Assembly (NCBI GenBank): GCA_020026285.1
Contig: JAHHQS010000016.1
Span: 1-40,197, forward strand
DNA length: 40,197 nt
DNA from: Parabacteroides sp.
Lineage (GTDB): Bacteria > Bacteroidota > Bacteroidia > Bacteroidales > Tannerellaceae
Direction of reading: 5' to 3'
Within the stretch, counting starts at the first letter, position 1. Each line of letters begins with the position of its first letter. Of the stretch, positions 7,614 through 15,361 are shown piece after piece. The notes under the pieces are model-generated. The model was not told the origin of the DNA. It saw nothing but the letters and a program-made list of their open reading frames with translations, and did not search any database. The position numbers and the translations under genes were made by a program.

Positions 7614-8927
7614 ATGGGAAATCTTGTAGCAATTGTTGGTAGGCCCAACGTAGGAAAGTCCACTCTTTTTAACCGCTTGACTCAAAGTCGTCAGGCTATT
7701 GTTAATGAAGAAGCTGGTACAACACGCGACCGCCAGTATGGTAAGGTGGAATGGTTGACTAAAGAATTTTCACTGGTTGATACCGGTGGATGGGTAGTTA
7801 ATTCAGAAGACGTTTTCGAAGGTGAGATTAATAAACAGGTGAAAATCGCTATTGAAGAGGCTGATGTGATCTTGTTTGTTGTCGATGTTGAAGGTGGCTT
7901 GACTGATTTGGATGACGAAGTAGCTGATATTTTGCGTCGTTGCCGTAAACCGGTTTTGGTTGTGGCTAACAAAGCAGATAATTTTGAGGCACATATGAAT
8001 GCTGCCGAATTTTATTCATTGGGATTAGGTGATCCGATTTGTATCTCTGCAATTAATGGATCATGTACCGGTGATTTATTAGATGAAATTCTGAAGGTTA
8101 TGCCGGAAGACAAACCATTGGAATTGGAAGAGGATTTACCTCGTATCGCAATCGTGGGACGTCCTAATGCTGGTAAGTCATCTTTGATTAATGCTTTCAT
8201 AGGTGAAGAACGCCATATCGTAACAGACATTGCCGGAACTACTCGTGATTCAATTTACACGAAATATAATAAGTTCGGAATGAACTTTTATCTGGTTGAT
8301 ACAGCTGGAATTCGTAAGAAAGGCAAGGTTAATGAGGATTTGGAATATTACTCAGTAATCCGTTCTATTCGAGCAATTGAGAACTCTGATGTTTGTGTTT
8401 TGATGATTGATGCTACTCGTGGTATTGAGAGTCAGGACTTGAATATTTTCTCATTGATTCAGAAGAATAAGAAAGGGTTGGTGGTCTGTGTAAATAAATG
8501 GGATTTGGTGGAAGATAAGAGTCAGAAGGTGATTAATTCTTATACAAATGCAATTCGTACACGCTTGGCTCCGTTTACTGATTTCCCGATCTTGTTTATC
8601 TCTGCAATGACTAAACAGCGTATTCTGAAAGTTTTGGAAACAGCGAAAAACGTTTATGAAAATCGTAAACGTCGTGTAACGACTGCCAAACTGAATGAAG
8701 TCATGTTGCCTATCATTGAGAATTATCCGCCACCAGCATGGAAAGGTAAATACATTAAAATTAAATACATTACTCAGTTGCCAGCAGTAAGTATTCCTTC
8801 ATTTGTATTCTTCTGTAATTTGCCTCAGTGGATTAAAGATCCTTACAAACGTTTCTTGGAGAACAAGATTCGTGAGAATTGGAATTTTAGCGGTACTCCG
8901 ATGCATATCTTTATTCGTGAGAAATAA
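7614..8927 (+). CDS. der: GTPase Der (EngA)
   Basis: Der is a double-GTPase needed for 50S subunit maturation. The 437-residue protein has two tandem G domains: GRPNVGKS (9-16), DTGG (56-59) and NKAD (119-122), then GRPNAGKS (182-189), DTAG (229-232) and NKWD (294-297). A C-terminal KH-like domain (about 350-437) ends in [12 protein letters not shown]. The length is standard. It is the last gene of the yceD-rpmF-fabH-era-der run and is followed by a large hairpin with a T-tract. Confidence 0.98.
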   Translation: MGNLVAIVGRPNVGKSTLFNRLTQSRQAIVNEEAGTTRDRQYGKVEWLTKEFSLVDTGGWVVNSEDVFEGEINKQVKIAIEEADVILFVVDVEGGLTDLDDEVADILRRCRKPVLVVANKADNFEAHMNAAEFYSLGLGDPICISAINGSCTGDLLDEILKVMPEDKPLELEEDLPRIAIVGRPNAGKSSLINAFIGEERHIVTDIAGTTRDSIYTKYNKFGMNFYLVDTAGIRKKGKVNEDLEYYSVIRSIRAIENSDVCVLMIDATRGIESQDLNIFSLIQKNKKGLVVCVNKWDLVEDKSQKVINSYTNAIRTRLAPFTDFPILFISAMTKQRILKVLETAKNVYENRKRRVTTAKLNEVMLPIIENYPPPAWKGKYIKIKYITQLPAVSIPSFVFFCNLPQWIKDPYKRFLENKIRENWNFSGTPMHIFIREK

Positions 8928-8961
8928 TAAAACGATTTAAGTTTTAATCTTATATATAAGG

Positions 8962-9021
8962 CAGCAGTTATAAACATTTCCTGAACATTAAGGGAATTTT
9001 GTTTGTAGCTGCTGTTTTTTT
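8962..9021 (+). terminator. Intrinsic terminator after der
   Basis: A 14-bp stem with two G-U pairs joins 8962-8975 (CAGCAGTTATAAAC) and 9001-9014 (GTTTGTAGCTGCTG). An inner TTTCC/GGGAA helix and a T7 run (9015-9021) complete it. It closes the der transcript before ftsX. Confidence 0.85.
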
Positions 9022-9162
9022 GTCTTTTTGTATAAAAGCTAATCGTTAAATAAATAAAAAAAGAAACTTTTGTCATAAAATATTCTTTATTTTGCAAAGA
9101 ATTTAGGAAAAAATCGCCTGAACATTTTTCCCTTGTTGCAAACATGAATAATTTAGGCTCTA

Positions 9163-10041
9163 ATGACTGATAATAAAAAAGTTAGTACTATTTCTTTCTT
9201 TCATTCCCGCTTTACTTCGATAATAAGTATAGCGCTTGTTTTGTTTTTAATGGGATTGATAATCTTAATGGGATTATTAGGAAACAAATTATCTGTATAT
9301 GTGAAAGAAAATATGGCGTTTTCAATTGTTCTGAAAGACAATCTGAAAGAGATGGATGTAAAACGAATGCAGAAGAATCTGGAAGCGCTTCCGTATATCA
9401 AGTCGACAGAATATATCTCTAAAGCGCAGGCTGCCAAGGAACTTGAAGAAGAGTTGGGTGAAAATCCGGAAACCTTCCTTGGTTTTAATCCGTTACAGGC
9501 TTCTATCGAAGTGAAGTTACATTCTCAATATGCCAATCCGGACAGTTTGAAACTGATAGAAAATAAAATCAAAAAATATACCTCAGTATCTGAATTGCTT
9601 TATAGAAAGGACATGATGGAACTGGTTCAGAATAATATGCAGAGAATAGGTCTGATATTATTGGGTCTGGCAGCTATTCTGATGATAATCTCGTTTGTCC
9701 TGATAAGTAATACTATTCGTTTATTGATTTATTCCAAACGATTCCTGATTCATACGATGCAATTGGTCGGGGCTACTGCCGGATTTATCAGAAGACCATT
9801 TGTTTGGTATAATGTGGTAAGTGGAATAATAGCATCTGTCTTTGCAATATGTATGCTTTCTATAACATTATATTATTTGCAAACAGAATTAACTGGATTT
9901 ATTCAGATTTTAGATATTCCTACATTACTGACGGTTTATGGATTGGTAGTTCTTCTCGGTATTTTTTTGTCGATAGTGGCTACAATTATTTCAGTGAATA
10001 AATATCTGAAAATGAGTTTTGATAAATTATATTACATTTAA
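9163..10041 (+). CDS. ftsX: Cell division protein FtsX
   Basis: FtsX is the permease-like partner of the ATPase FtsE. At the septum the complex activates peptidoglycan hydrolases through its periplasmic loop. The 292-residue protein has the family layout: a short cytoplasmic N-terminus, a first membrane segment (about 20-42), a large extracytoplasmic domain (about 45-160) with the FtsX-type S-x-x-YISKAQAAKEL segment, then three closely spaced membrane helices (about 165-285) including QLVGAT. No ftsE is adjacent; in this phylum ftsE is often elsewhere. It starts a run of same-strand genes extending to folK. Confidence 0.9.
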   Translation: MTDNKKVSTISFFHSRFTSIISIALVLFLMGLIILMGLLGNKLSVYVKENMAFSIVLKDNLKEMDVKRMQKNLEALPYIKSTEYISKAQAAKELEEELGENPETFLGFNPLQASIEVKLHSQYANPDSLKLIENKIKKYTSVSELLYRKDMMELVQNNMQRIGLILLGLAAILMIISFVLISNTIRLLIYSKRFLIHTMQLVGATAGFIRRPFVWYNVVSGIIASVFAICMLSITLYYLQTELTGFIQILDIPTLLTVYGLVVLLGIFLSIVATIISVNKYLKMSFDKLYYI

Positions 10042-10054
10042 TAGAAGATAAATT

Positions 10055-10300
10055 ATGGCGAAAAACAATTTTGCTTTTGGTAAGAAAAATTTTATACTGA
10101 TTGCTGGTGCAATCGTATTGATTATAATAGGTTTTGTAATGATGAGCGGAGGAGGTTCGAATGATAGTTCTTTTAATCCCGAGATTTTTAGTACTCGCCG
10201 TATTGTCGTTGCTCCGGTTATAACATTTATTGGTTATATGGCTATTGTATATGGCATTTTGAAGAAAAGCGAAGACAAGAATAGCGATAAACAAGAATAA
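10055..10300 (+). CDS. DUF3098 family membrane protein
   Basis: An 81-residue protein with a basic N-terminus (AKNNFAFGKKNF), a first membrane helix (about 13-30), a short glycine/serine/asparagine loop (GGGSNDSSFNPEIFSTRR) and a second helix (about 50-68), ending in a charged tail. This matches DUF3098, a small Bacteroidota-specific family almost always found between ftsX and uppP. Its function is unknown. The constant location next to division and lipid-carrier genes makes an envelope role plausible, but that is inference. Confidence 0.88.
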   Translation: MAKNNFAFGKKNFILIAGAIVLIIIGFVMMSGGGSNDSSFNPEIFSTRRIVVAPVITFIGYMAIVYGILKKSEDKNSDKQE

Positions 10301-10312
10301 AACATCTGAAGA

Positions 10313-11113
10313 ATGAATGGATTAGAAGCTTTAGTGTTAGGCTTGCTTCAAGGACTGACTGAATATTTACCGGTAAGTAGTAGTGGACATTTAACCATAG
10401 GTTCAGCTTTGTTTGGTATTGAAGCAGAAGAAAGCCTTTCTTTTACCATTTTGGTGCATATTGCAACTGTATTAAGTACGTTGGTGGTTTTATGGAAAGA
10501 GATTGCATGGATCTTTAAAGGATTCTTTCGCTTTCAGATGAACGAAGAAACCAGATATGTCTTTAATATACTGATATCCATGATCCCTGTTGGTATTGTC
10601 GGTTTATTCTTTAAAGATACAGTTGAGGCCATCTTTGGCTCAGGTTTGCTGATTGTTGGTTGTATGTTGCTGTTAACAGCAGTATTGTTAGCATTCTCTT
10701 ACTATGCAAAGCCTCGTCAGAAAGAAAAGATTTCTTTGCGCGACGCTTTTATAATAGGATTGTCACAGGCTTGCGCAGTTATGCCGGGACTTTCTCGTTC
10801 AGGTACAACAATCGCCACTGGTTTATTGTTAGGAAATAAGAAAGAACATCTGGCTCAGTTCTCATTTTTGATGGTTATCCCTCCAATTTTGGGAGAAGCT
10901 CTGCTGGATCTTATAAAAATATTGCAAGGTGAAAACTTTGGTGGAGATATTCCTGCCAGTTCATTGGTTATTGGATTCTTTGCTGCTTTCTTGTCTGGTT
11001 GTCTGGCTTGTAAATGGATGATTAATATAGTCAAGAAAGGCAAGTTGGTTTACTTTGCTATCTATTGTGCTATAGTTGGTGCTGTAACTATAATTTGTTC
11101 ATTGTTGAATTAA
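10313..11113 (+). CDS. uppP: Undecaprenyl-diphosphate phosphatase (BacA/UppP)
   Basis: UppP dephosphorylates undecaprenyl pyrophosphate, recycling the lipid carrier for peptidoglycan and polysaccharides; overexpression gives bacitracin resistance in other bacteria. The 266-residue polytopic membrane protein has both family motifs: [17 protein letters not shown] (11-27, with Glu17, Ser22-24 and His26) and PGLSRSGTT (158-166, with Arg162). Eight or so hydrophobic segments are visible, consistent with the BacA fold. It starts 12 bases after DUF3098 and is followed by truB 9 bases later, so it is part of the same transcript. Confidence 0.97.
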   Translation: MNGLEALVLGLLQGLTEYLPVSSSGHLTIGSALFGIEAEESLSFTILVHIATVLSTLVVLWKEIAWIFKGFFRFQMNEETRYVFNILISMIPVGIVGLFFKDTVEAIFGSGLLIVGCMLLLTAVLLAFSYYAKPRQKEKISLRDAFIIGLSQACAVMPGLSRSGTTIATGLLLGNKKEHLAQFSFLMVIPPILGEALLDLIKILQGENFGGDIPASSLVIGFFAAFLSGCLACKWMINIVKKGKLVYFAIYCAIVGAVTIICSLLN

Positions 11114-11122
11114 AGGATTTAG

Positions 11123-11830
11123 ATGGATTTTATTGCAGGAGAAGTTTTATTCTTCAACAAACCGTTAAAATGGACTTCATTCGATTTGGTAAACAAGTTC
11201 CGGTATAAGTTGTCGAGAAAGCTTAAAGTGAAAAAGATTAAAGTAGGACATGCCGGTACACTTGATCCGTTGGCTACAGGAGTAATGATTGTCTGTACAG
11301 GTAAAGCTACCAAACGAATTGATGAGTTTCAGTATCAGACTAAAGAATACGTTGCAACTTTGAAGTTGGGAGAAACAACCCCTTCTTTTGATTTGGAGAA
11401 AGAAGTGGATGCCGTTTATCCGACCGAACATATTACTCGTGAGATGGTTGAAGAGGTTCTGGAGAAGTTCGTAGGTACTATCGAACAGATTCCTCCGGTC
11501 TTCTCGGCATGTAAGATTGATGGAAAGAGAGCTTATGAACTGGCACGTAATGGAGAAGAGGTCCCTTTGAAGGCAAAGACTCTGATAATTGACGAAATTG
11601 AATTGCTGGAATGTAATCTGCCGGTAGTTAAGATTCGTGTCGTTTGCAGTAAAGGAACTTATATTCGTGCTTTGGCTCGTGATATTGGAGTAGCATTGCA
11701 TTCGGGAGCTCATTTGATTGCTTTGGAAAGAACTCGTATTGGTGATGTCACATTAGATAAATGTATGGATCCGGAAGAGATTGATGAGTTTCTGGAACGC
11801 GCCATCCCAACCGAGGTTACAAATGATTAA
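11123..11830 (+). CDS. truB: tRNA pseudouridine-55 synthase
   Basis: TruB converts U55 of the tRNA T-loop to pseudouridine. The 235-residue protein has the catalytic aspartate, Asp48, in [12 protein letters not shown], the [19 protein letters not shown] segment (the family K-x-x-G-x-x-AY-x-x-AR motif), and [12 protein letters not shown]. It is shorter than the E. coli enzyme (314) because it lacks the C-terminal PUA extension, as in other Bacteroidota. The gap to uppP is 9 bases and to queA 23 bases. It pairs here with another tRNA modification gene. Confidence 0.97.
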   Translation: MDFIAGEVLFFNKPLKWTSFDLVNKFRYKLSRKLKVKKIKVGHAGTLDPLATGVMIVCTGKATKRIDEFQYQTKEYVATLKLGETTPSFDLEKEVDAVYPTEHITREMVEEVLEKFVGTIEQIPPVFSACKIDGKRAYELARNGEEVPLKAKTLIIDEIELLECNLPVVKIRVVCSKGTYIRALARDIGVALHSGAHLIALERTRIGDVTLDKCMDPEEIDEFLERAIPTEVTND

Positions 11831-11853
11831 GTAAAAGAATAAATATATTTAAT

Positions 11854-12903
11854 ATGAAGTTATCTAAGTTCAAATTTAATCTGCCGACAGAACAGATTGC
11901 ATTGTATCCGTCGAAGAACAGAGATGAATCAAGATTAATGGTTGTTAACCGCAAGACAGGAGAGATTGAACACAAAATTTTTAAAGATGTACTTAACTAT
12001 TTCGGAAAAGATGATGTGTTTATCTTCAACAATACAAAAGTCTTTCCTGCTCGTTTGTACGGAAACAAAGAAAAAACCGGAGCCCGTATCGAAGTTTTCT
12101 TGCTTCGTGAGTTGAATGAAGAATTACGTTTATGGGATGTTTTAGTCGATCCGGCTCGAAAGATTCGTATTGGAAACAAACTTTATTTCGGCGAAGATGA
12201 TTCAATGGTAGCCGAAGTAATAGACAATACAACTTCACGTGGTCGTACATTGCGTTTCTTGTATGATGGAAATCATGATGACTTTAAAAAGGCTTTGTAT
12301 GCATTGGGTGAAACTCCACTTCCTAAATATATCGATCGTCCGGTAGAAGAGGAAGATGAAGAACGTTATCAGAATATTTTTGCTTCTGAAGAAGGGGCTG
12401 TGGTTGTTCCTGCTGCCGGATTACATTTCAGCCGTGAACTGATGAAACGTCTTGAAATCAATGATTGCCGGTTTGCATATCTTACATTGCATAGCGGACT
12501 AGGAAACTTCCGTGAAATTGATGTGGAAGATTTGACCAAACATAAGATGGATTCTGAACAGATGTTTGTGAATGCTGATGTTGTTGACATTGTAAACAAG
12601 GCAAAGGATGCTCAAAAACAAATCTGTGCTGTAGGTACTTCTGTAATGCGTGCTATTGAAACAGCTGTAAGTACTGATGGTCACTTAAAAGAATATGAAG
12701 GCTGGACTAATAAGTTTATTTTCCCTCCTTACGATTTTAGTGTTGCAACAAGTATGATTACCAATTTCCATTTACCTCTTTCAACATTATTGATGATGGC
12801 TGCTTCGTTTGGTGGATATGATTTGATTATGGAAGCTTACGACGTAGCTTTGAAGGAAGGTTATAAGTTTGGTGCTTATGGTGATGCCATGTTGATCATT
12901 TAA
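11854..12903 (+). CDS. queA: S-adenosylmethionine:tRNA ribosyltransferase-isomerase
   Basis: QueA transfers the ribosyl part of SAM to preQ1 at position 34 of tRNA, forming epoxyqueuosine. The 349-residue protein has the family opening ([25 protein letters not shown]), [15 protein letters not shown], the TPLPKYI motif, VVPAAGLHF, and near the end F-I-FPPY-x-F-x-V...[13 protein letters not shown]. Length is standard. It consumes SAM, made by metK about 1 kb downstream, and shares the operon with truB. Confidence 0.97.
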   Translation: MKLSKFKFNLPTEQIALYPSKNRDESRLMVVNRKTGEIEHKIFKDVLNYFGKDDVFIFNNTKVFPARLYGNKEKTGARIEVFLLRELNEELRLWDVLVDPARKIRIGNKLYFGEDDSMVAEVIDNTTSRGRTLRFLYDGNHDDFKKALYALGETPLPKYIDRPVEEEDEERYQNIFASEEGAVVVPAAGLHFSRELMKRLEINDCRFAYLTLHSGLGNFREIDVEDLTKHKMDSEQMFVNADVVDIVNKAKDAQKQICAVGTSVMRAIETAVSTDGHLKEYEGWTNKFIFPPYDFSVATSMITNFHLPLSTLLMMAASFGGYDLIMEAYDVALKEGYKFGAYGDAMLII

Positions 12904-12916
12904 TGTAATAGAATAT

Positions 12917-13387
12917 ATGTCGTTAGTTTGCTTGAGTTTGGGAACAAACATTGGAAACAGACGTAAAAATATGATAACAGCCGCAGCGCTGTTGGCTGAA
13001 AGGGCGGGTGATGTCCTGGCCCTTTCTGCTTTTTATGAAACAGAACCTTGGGGATTTGTTTCGGATAATAAGTTCTTGAATGCAGCTCTTCTGCTTGATA
13101 CGGAGCTTTCTCCATTCGAATTATTATATTTGACTCAGGAGATCGAACTGGAATTAGGCAGAACCCAGAAAAGTGATGGCGCTTATCATGATAGAACGAT
13201 TGATATTGATCTGCTCCTCTATGATGATTGCGTACTGAATACAGAAGAACTTGTTCTGCCGCATCCTTTGATGCAGGAAAGATTGTTTGTAATGGAGCCT
13301 CTGGCAGAGATTCAGCCGATGCGTAAACATCCGGTGCTTCATAAAACAATGTATGAACTTTATCAGGAATTGATGAATCAGAGATAA
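12917..13387 (+). CDS. folK: HPPK: 6-hydroxymethyl-7,8-dihydropterin pyrophosphokinase
   Basis: FolK pyrophosphorylates 6-hydroxymethyl-dihydropterin for folate synthesis. The 156-residue protein shows the family pattern: SLGTNIGNRRKNM at the N-terminus, FYETEPWGF (39-47), NAALLLDT, the ELELGR segment and the metal-binding DRTIDIDLLLYDD motif with Asp96 and Asp98 and Arg93. The usual Gly-Pro before RTIDIDL is replaced by HD. The C-terminus PHP-x-MQERLFVMEPLAEI is typical. It starts 13 bases after queA. Confidence 0.95.
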   Translation: MSLVCLSLGTNIGNRRKNMITAAALLAERAGDVLALSAFYETEPWGFVSDNKFLNAALLLDTELSPFELLYLTQEIELELGRTQKSDGAYHDRTIDIDLLLYDDCVLNTEELVLPHPLMQERLFVMEPLAEIQPMRKHPVLHKTMYELYQELMNQR

Positions 13388-13440
13388 TCTGCAGACGAAA
13401 GAATTAATCATTTTTTATCACAATTAGAATAATAAGATAT

Positions 13441-13632
13441 ATGAGCGATATTGAAAGTATTATAACAGGTGGCGGTATGGTTTTCAAAAAGAAGGCTTCT
13501 GACGGTTCAAAAAAAAATGACAGACCGAAGATATCTGACTTTCTGAGAGGTACTCATGGCTCGGGTGCAGCTAAGATGAGAGCCGGTTTCAAGTTGAAGA
13601 AGGCTTTACGTAATACAAAAAAGAAAAAATAA
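13441..13632 (+). CDS. Small basic conserved-looking protein
   Basis: A 63-residue ORF with a proper ATG, a glycine-rich hydrophobic N-terminal segment (ESIITGGGMVF) and a strongly basic remainder ending in KKALRNTKKKK. I do not recognise a named domain. The composition suggests nucleic acid or ribosome binding, but that is inference. It lies 53 bases after folK on the same strand and is followed by a small hairpin and then the metK promoter, so it would end the truB-queA-folK transcript. It looks like a real gene rather than noise because no overlapping ORF competes and it fills the gap neatly. Confidence 0.6.
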   Translation: MSDIESIITGGGMVFKKKASDGSKKNDRPKISDFLRGTHGSGAAKMRAGFKLKKALRNTKKKK

Positions 13633-13635
13633 CAA

Positions 13636-13655
13636 TTGGAAAACAAGGTTTCCAA
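13636..13655 (+). terminator. Small hairpin after the 63-residue ORF
   Basis: TTGGAAA (13636-13642) pairs with TTTCCAA (13649-13655) around a 6-nt loop, 4 bases after the stop codon. No U-tract follows, so it is a weak or Rho-assisted terminator candidate. Confidence 0.4.
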
Positions 13656-13666
13656 TTAAAAAACAG

Positions 13667-13674
13667 TATATTTG
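13667..13674 (+). promoter_or_regulatory. metK: -7 promoter element of metK
   Basis: A perfect TATATTTG (TAnnTTTG) lies about 7 bases before the start of the structured leader at 13681. A clear -33 TTTG is not visible. The predicted RNA 5' end therefore nearly coincides with GAATTGAT, the 5' arm of the long-range helix described for this leader. Confidence 0.55.
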
Positions 13675-13687
13675 CAGTCCGAATTGA

Positions 13688-13740
13688 TGTGGATAGATTT
13701 GTGCGCTTGCAACCACAGGAAAAAATGCTAAATACAACGC
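13688..13740 (+). promoter_or_regulatory. SAM-II-type riboswitch aptamer upstream of metK
   Basis: The leader matches the SAM-II pseudoknot layout. P1 is TGTGG (13688-13692) with CCACA (13713-13717). Loop 1 contains the conserved GATTT and ends in TTGCAA immediately before the P1 3' strand. An A-rich segment leads to GCTAAA (13727-13732), the SAM-contacting element. CGC (13738-13740) can pair with GCG in loop 1 (13703-13705) to form pseudoknot helix P2. The loops are longer than in the classic alphaproteobacterial metA version, resembling what I recall as the SAM-II long-loop variant. Position before SAM synthetase fits feedback control. Confidence 0.8.
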
Positions 13741-13746
13741 TTCAAC

Positions 13747-13762
13747 TTTGCCTTAAGGCAAA
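13747..13762 (+). promoter_or_regulatory. Hairpin downstream of the SAM-II aptamer
   Basis: TTTGCC (13747-13752) pairs with GGCAAA (13757-13762) around TTAA. It lies between the aptamer and the 3' arm of the long-range helix (13770-13785). No T-tract follows, so it is probably a structural element, not a terminator. Confidence 0.6.
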
Positions 13763-13783
13763 TGATTTCCTATCCGAATCAAT

Positions 13784-13820
13784 TCATTACTTTTTATTTC
13801 AAATATTATTTCAGTAATGA
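13784..13820 (+). promoter_or_regulatory. Start-codon-sequestering hairpin of metK
   Basis: TCATTACT (13784-13791) is perfectly complementary to AGTAATGA (13813-13820), which includes the metK ATG at 13817. The 21-nt loop is U/A-rich. Formation would bury the initiation codon. Two bases of the left arm (13784-13785) are shared with the long-range helix, making the two structures compete. Confidence 0.6.
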
Positions 13821-15106
13821 GTTATTTATTTACCTCCGAATCCGTGTCTGAAGGACACCCCGATAAAGTAGCCGATGAAATTTCGGATGCTTTGCTAGAT
13901 GAGTTTTTAGCCTATGATAAAAATTCAAAAGTAGCTTGCGAAACCCTTGTAACAACTGGACAGGTTATCTTGGCCGGAGAAGTTAAATCAAATGCATATG
14001 TTGATGTTCAGGAAGTAGCTCGTAATGTGATTGAAAAAATTGGTTATACCAAGAGTGAATATCAGTTCGAAGCCAAGTCTTGTGGCGTGTTCTCTTCCAT
14101 CCATGAACAAAGTGGTGATATCAATCGTGGTGTAGAACGTGAAAATCCTTACGATCAGGGTGCCGGCGATCAGGGTATGATGTTTGGTTATGCTACTAAC
14201 GAAACAGAAAACTATATGCCTCTGGCTCTTGATCTTGCTCATAGCTTATTGATTGAGCTGGCTAAGATCCGTAAAGAGGAATCTGATTTGATGCCTTACT
14301 TACGTCCGGATGCTAAAAGTCAGGTTACTATTGAATATGACGATAATGGTCGTCCTTTGCGTATTGATACTATCGTTGTTTCAACTCAGCATGATGAATT
14401 TATCGGTCCTAAGGGGATTTCTCAGGAAGCTGCCGATAAGGCTATGCAGGATAAGATCGCATCCGATGTGAAGAATATTCTTGTACCTCGTGTCAAGGCT
14501 CAATATCCGGCAAATGTTCAGGCATTGTTCGACGATAAGATTACTTACCACGTTAATCCTACAGGTAAATTTGTAATTGGTGGTCCTCATGGTGATACAG
14601 GTTTAACTGGAAGAAAGATTATTGTTGATACTTATGGTGGTAAAGGTGCTCACGGTGGTGGCGCTTTCTCCGGAAAAGATCCTTCAAAAGTTGACCGTTC
14701 TGCTGCTTATGCAGCTCGTCATATTGCTAAGAATATGGTTGCTGCAGGTGTGGCCGACGAAATGCTTGTCCAGGTTTCATACGCTATTGGTGTGGCTAAA
14801 CCTATGAATATCTTCGTTAATACATACGGACGTTCAAATGTGAATATGTCTGATGGTGAAATCGCTGAAAAAATCTGGGAAATCTTTGATATGCGTCCGA
14901 AGGCTATTGAAGAACGTTTGAAGCTTCGTAATCCGATTTATTTCGAAACTGCTTCATACGGCCATATGGGACGTAAGCCTCAGCATGTCAGAAAAGTATT
15001 TACTTCTCGTTATAATCCGGAACCTGTTGTTTGTGATGTAGAATTGTTTACATGGGAGAAACTGGATTATGTTGACAGAGTGAAGGAAGCTTTTGGATTG
15101 AAATAA
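13817..15106 (+). CDS. metK: S-adenosylmethionine synthetase
   Basis: MetK forms SAM from methionine and ATP, the methyl donor and also the QueA substrate. The 429-residue protein has GHPDK (13-17) at the N-terminus, the [12 protein letters not shown] hexapeptide region, [20 protein letters not shown] and the glycine-rich [19 protein letters not shown] loop. It is about 45 residues longer than E. coli MetK, as is usual for Bacteroidota. The ATG at 13817 lies in a predicted hairpin, and a SAM-II-type riboswitch occupies the leader. A strong terminator follows at 15153-15197, so it appears monocistronic. Confidence 0.98.
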   Translation: MSYLFTSESVSEGHPDKVADEISDALLDEFLAYDKNSKVACETLVTTGQVILAGEVKSNAYVDVQEVARNVIEKIGYTKSEYQFEAKSCGVFSSIHEQSGDINRGVERENPYDQGAGDQGMMFGYATNETENYMPLALDLAHSLLIELAKIRKEESDLMPYLRPDAKSQVTIEYDDNGRPLRIDTIVVSTQHDEFIGPKGISQEAADKAMQDKIASDVKNILVPRVKAQYPANVQALFDDKITYHVNPTGKFVIGGPHGDTGLTGRKIIVDTYGGKGAHGGGAFSGKDPSKVDRSAAYAARHIAKNMVAAGVADEMLVQVSYAIGVAKPMNIFVNTYGRSNVNMSDGEIAEKIWEIFDMRPKAIEERLKLRNPIYFETASYGHMGRKPQHVRKVFTSRYNPEPVVCDVELFTWEKLDYVDRVKEAFGLK

Positions 15107-15118
15107 AATGAAATAATT

Positions 15119-15135
15119 CCTCTCGAAAGAAGAGG
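15119..15135 (+). other. Small hairpin after metK
   Basis: CCTCT (15119-15123) pairs with AGAGG (15131-15135) around a 7-nt loop, 12 bases after the metK stop and just before the main terminator. Possibly a 3' end stabiliser; no T-tract follows. Confidence 0.35.
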
Positions 15136-15152
15136 ATTATAGATAGAAAGAG

Positions 15153-15197
15153 AAGGATGGGAGACTTGTTAATGAAGTTTCCCATCCTTTTTGTTTT
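15153..15197 (+). terminator. Intrinsic terminator after metK
   Basis: A 15-bp stem, AAGGATGGGAGACTT with AAGTTTCCCATCCTT (one G-U), has a 7-nt loop and is followed by TTTGTTTTT. It ends the metK transcript before the M16 peptidase gene. Confidence 0.9.
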
Positions 15198-15361
15198 TGG
15201 AGAGGCGGAAAGAGTCCATTCTGTCGGTTTTCGATTATCTGCATATTACAAAGAGTTAATTCTGTCGGATTAGAACTTTCTTCAAGTTTCTTTTGAGAAA
15301 AATATAATAAATCTAAAAAAATGCAGATATTTGTGTTCTTCAATTTTAAAATATTGATTTT

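Noticed and set aside
11177..11713. 178-codon minus-strand ORF inside truB
   Set aside because: Antisense shadow of a certain gene with Ser/Cys/Asn-rich sequence and no family resemblance.
13681..13740. SAM-I (S-box), SAM-IV or preQ1 riboswitch in place of SAM-II
   Set aside because: No kink-turn or GCAACC-type S-box core in the right context and no preQ1 C-rich loop; the order of P1, loop 1 and GCTAAA fits SAM-II better.
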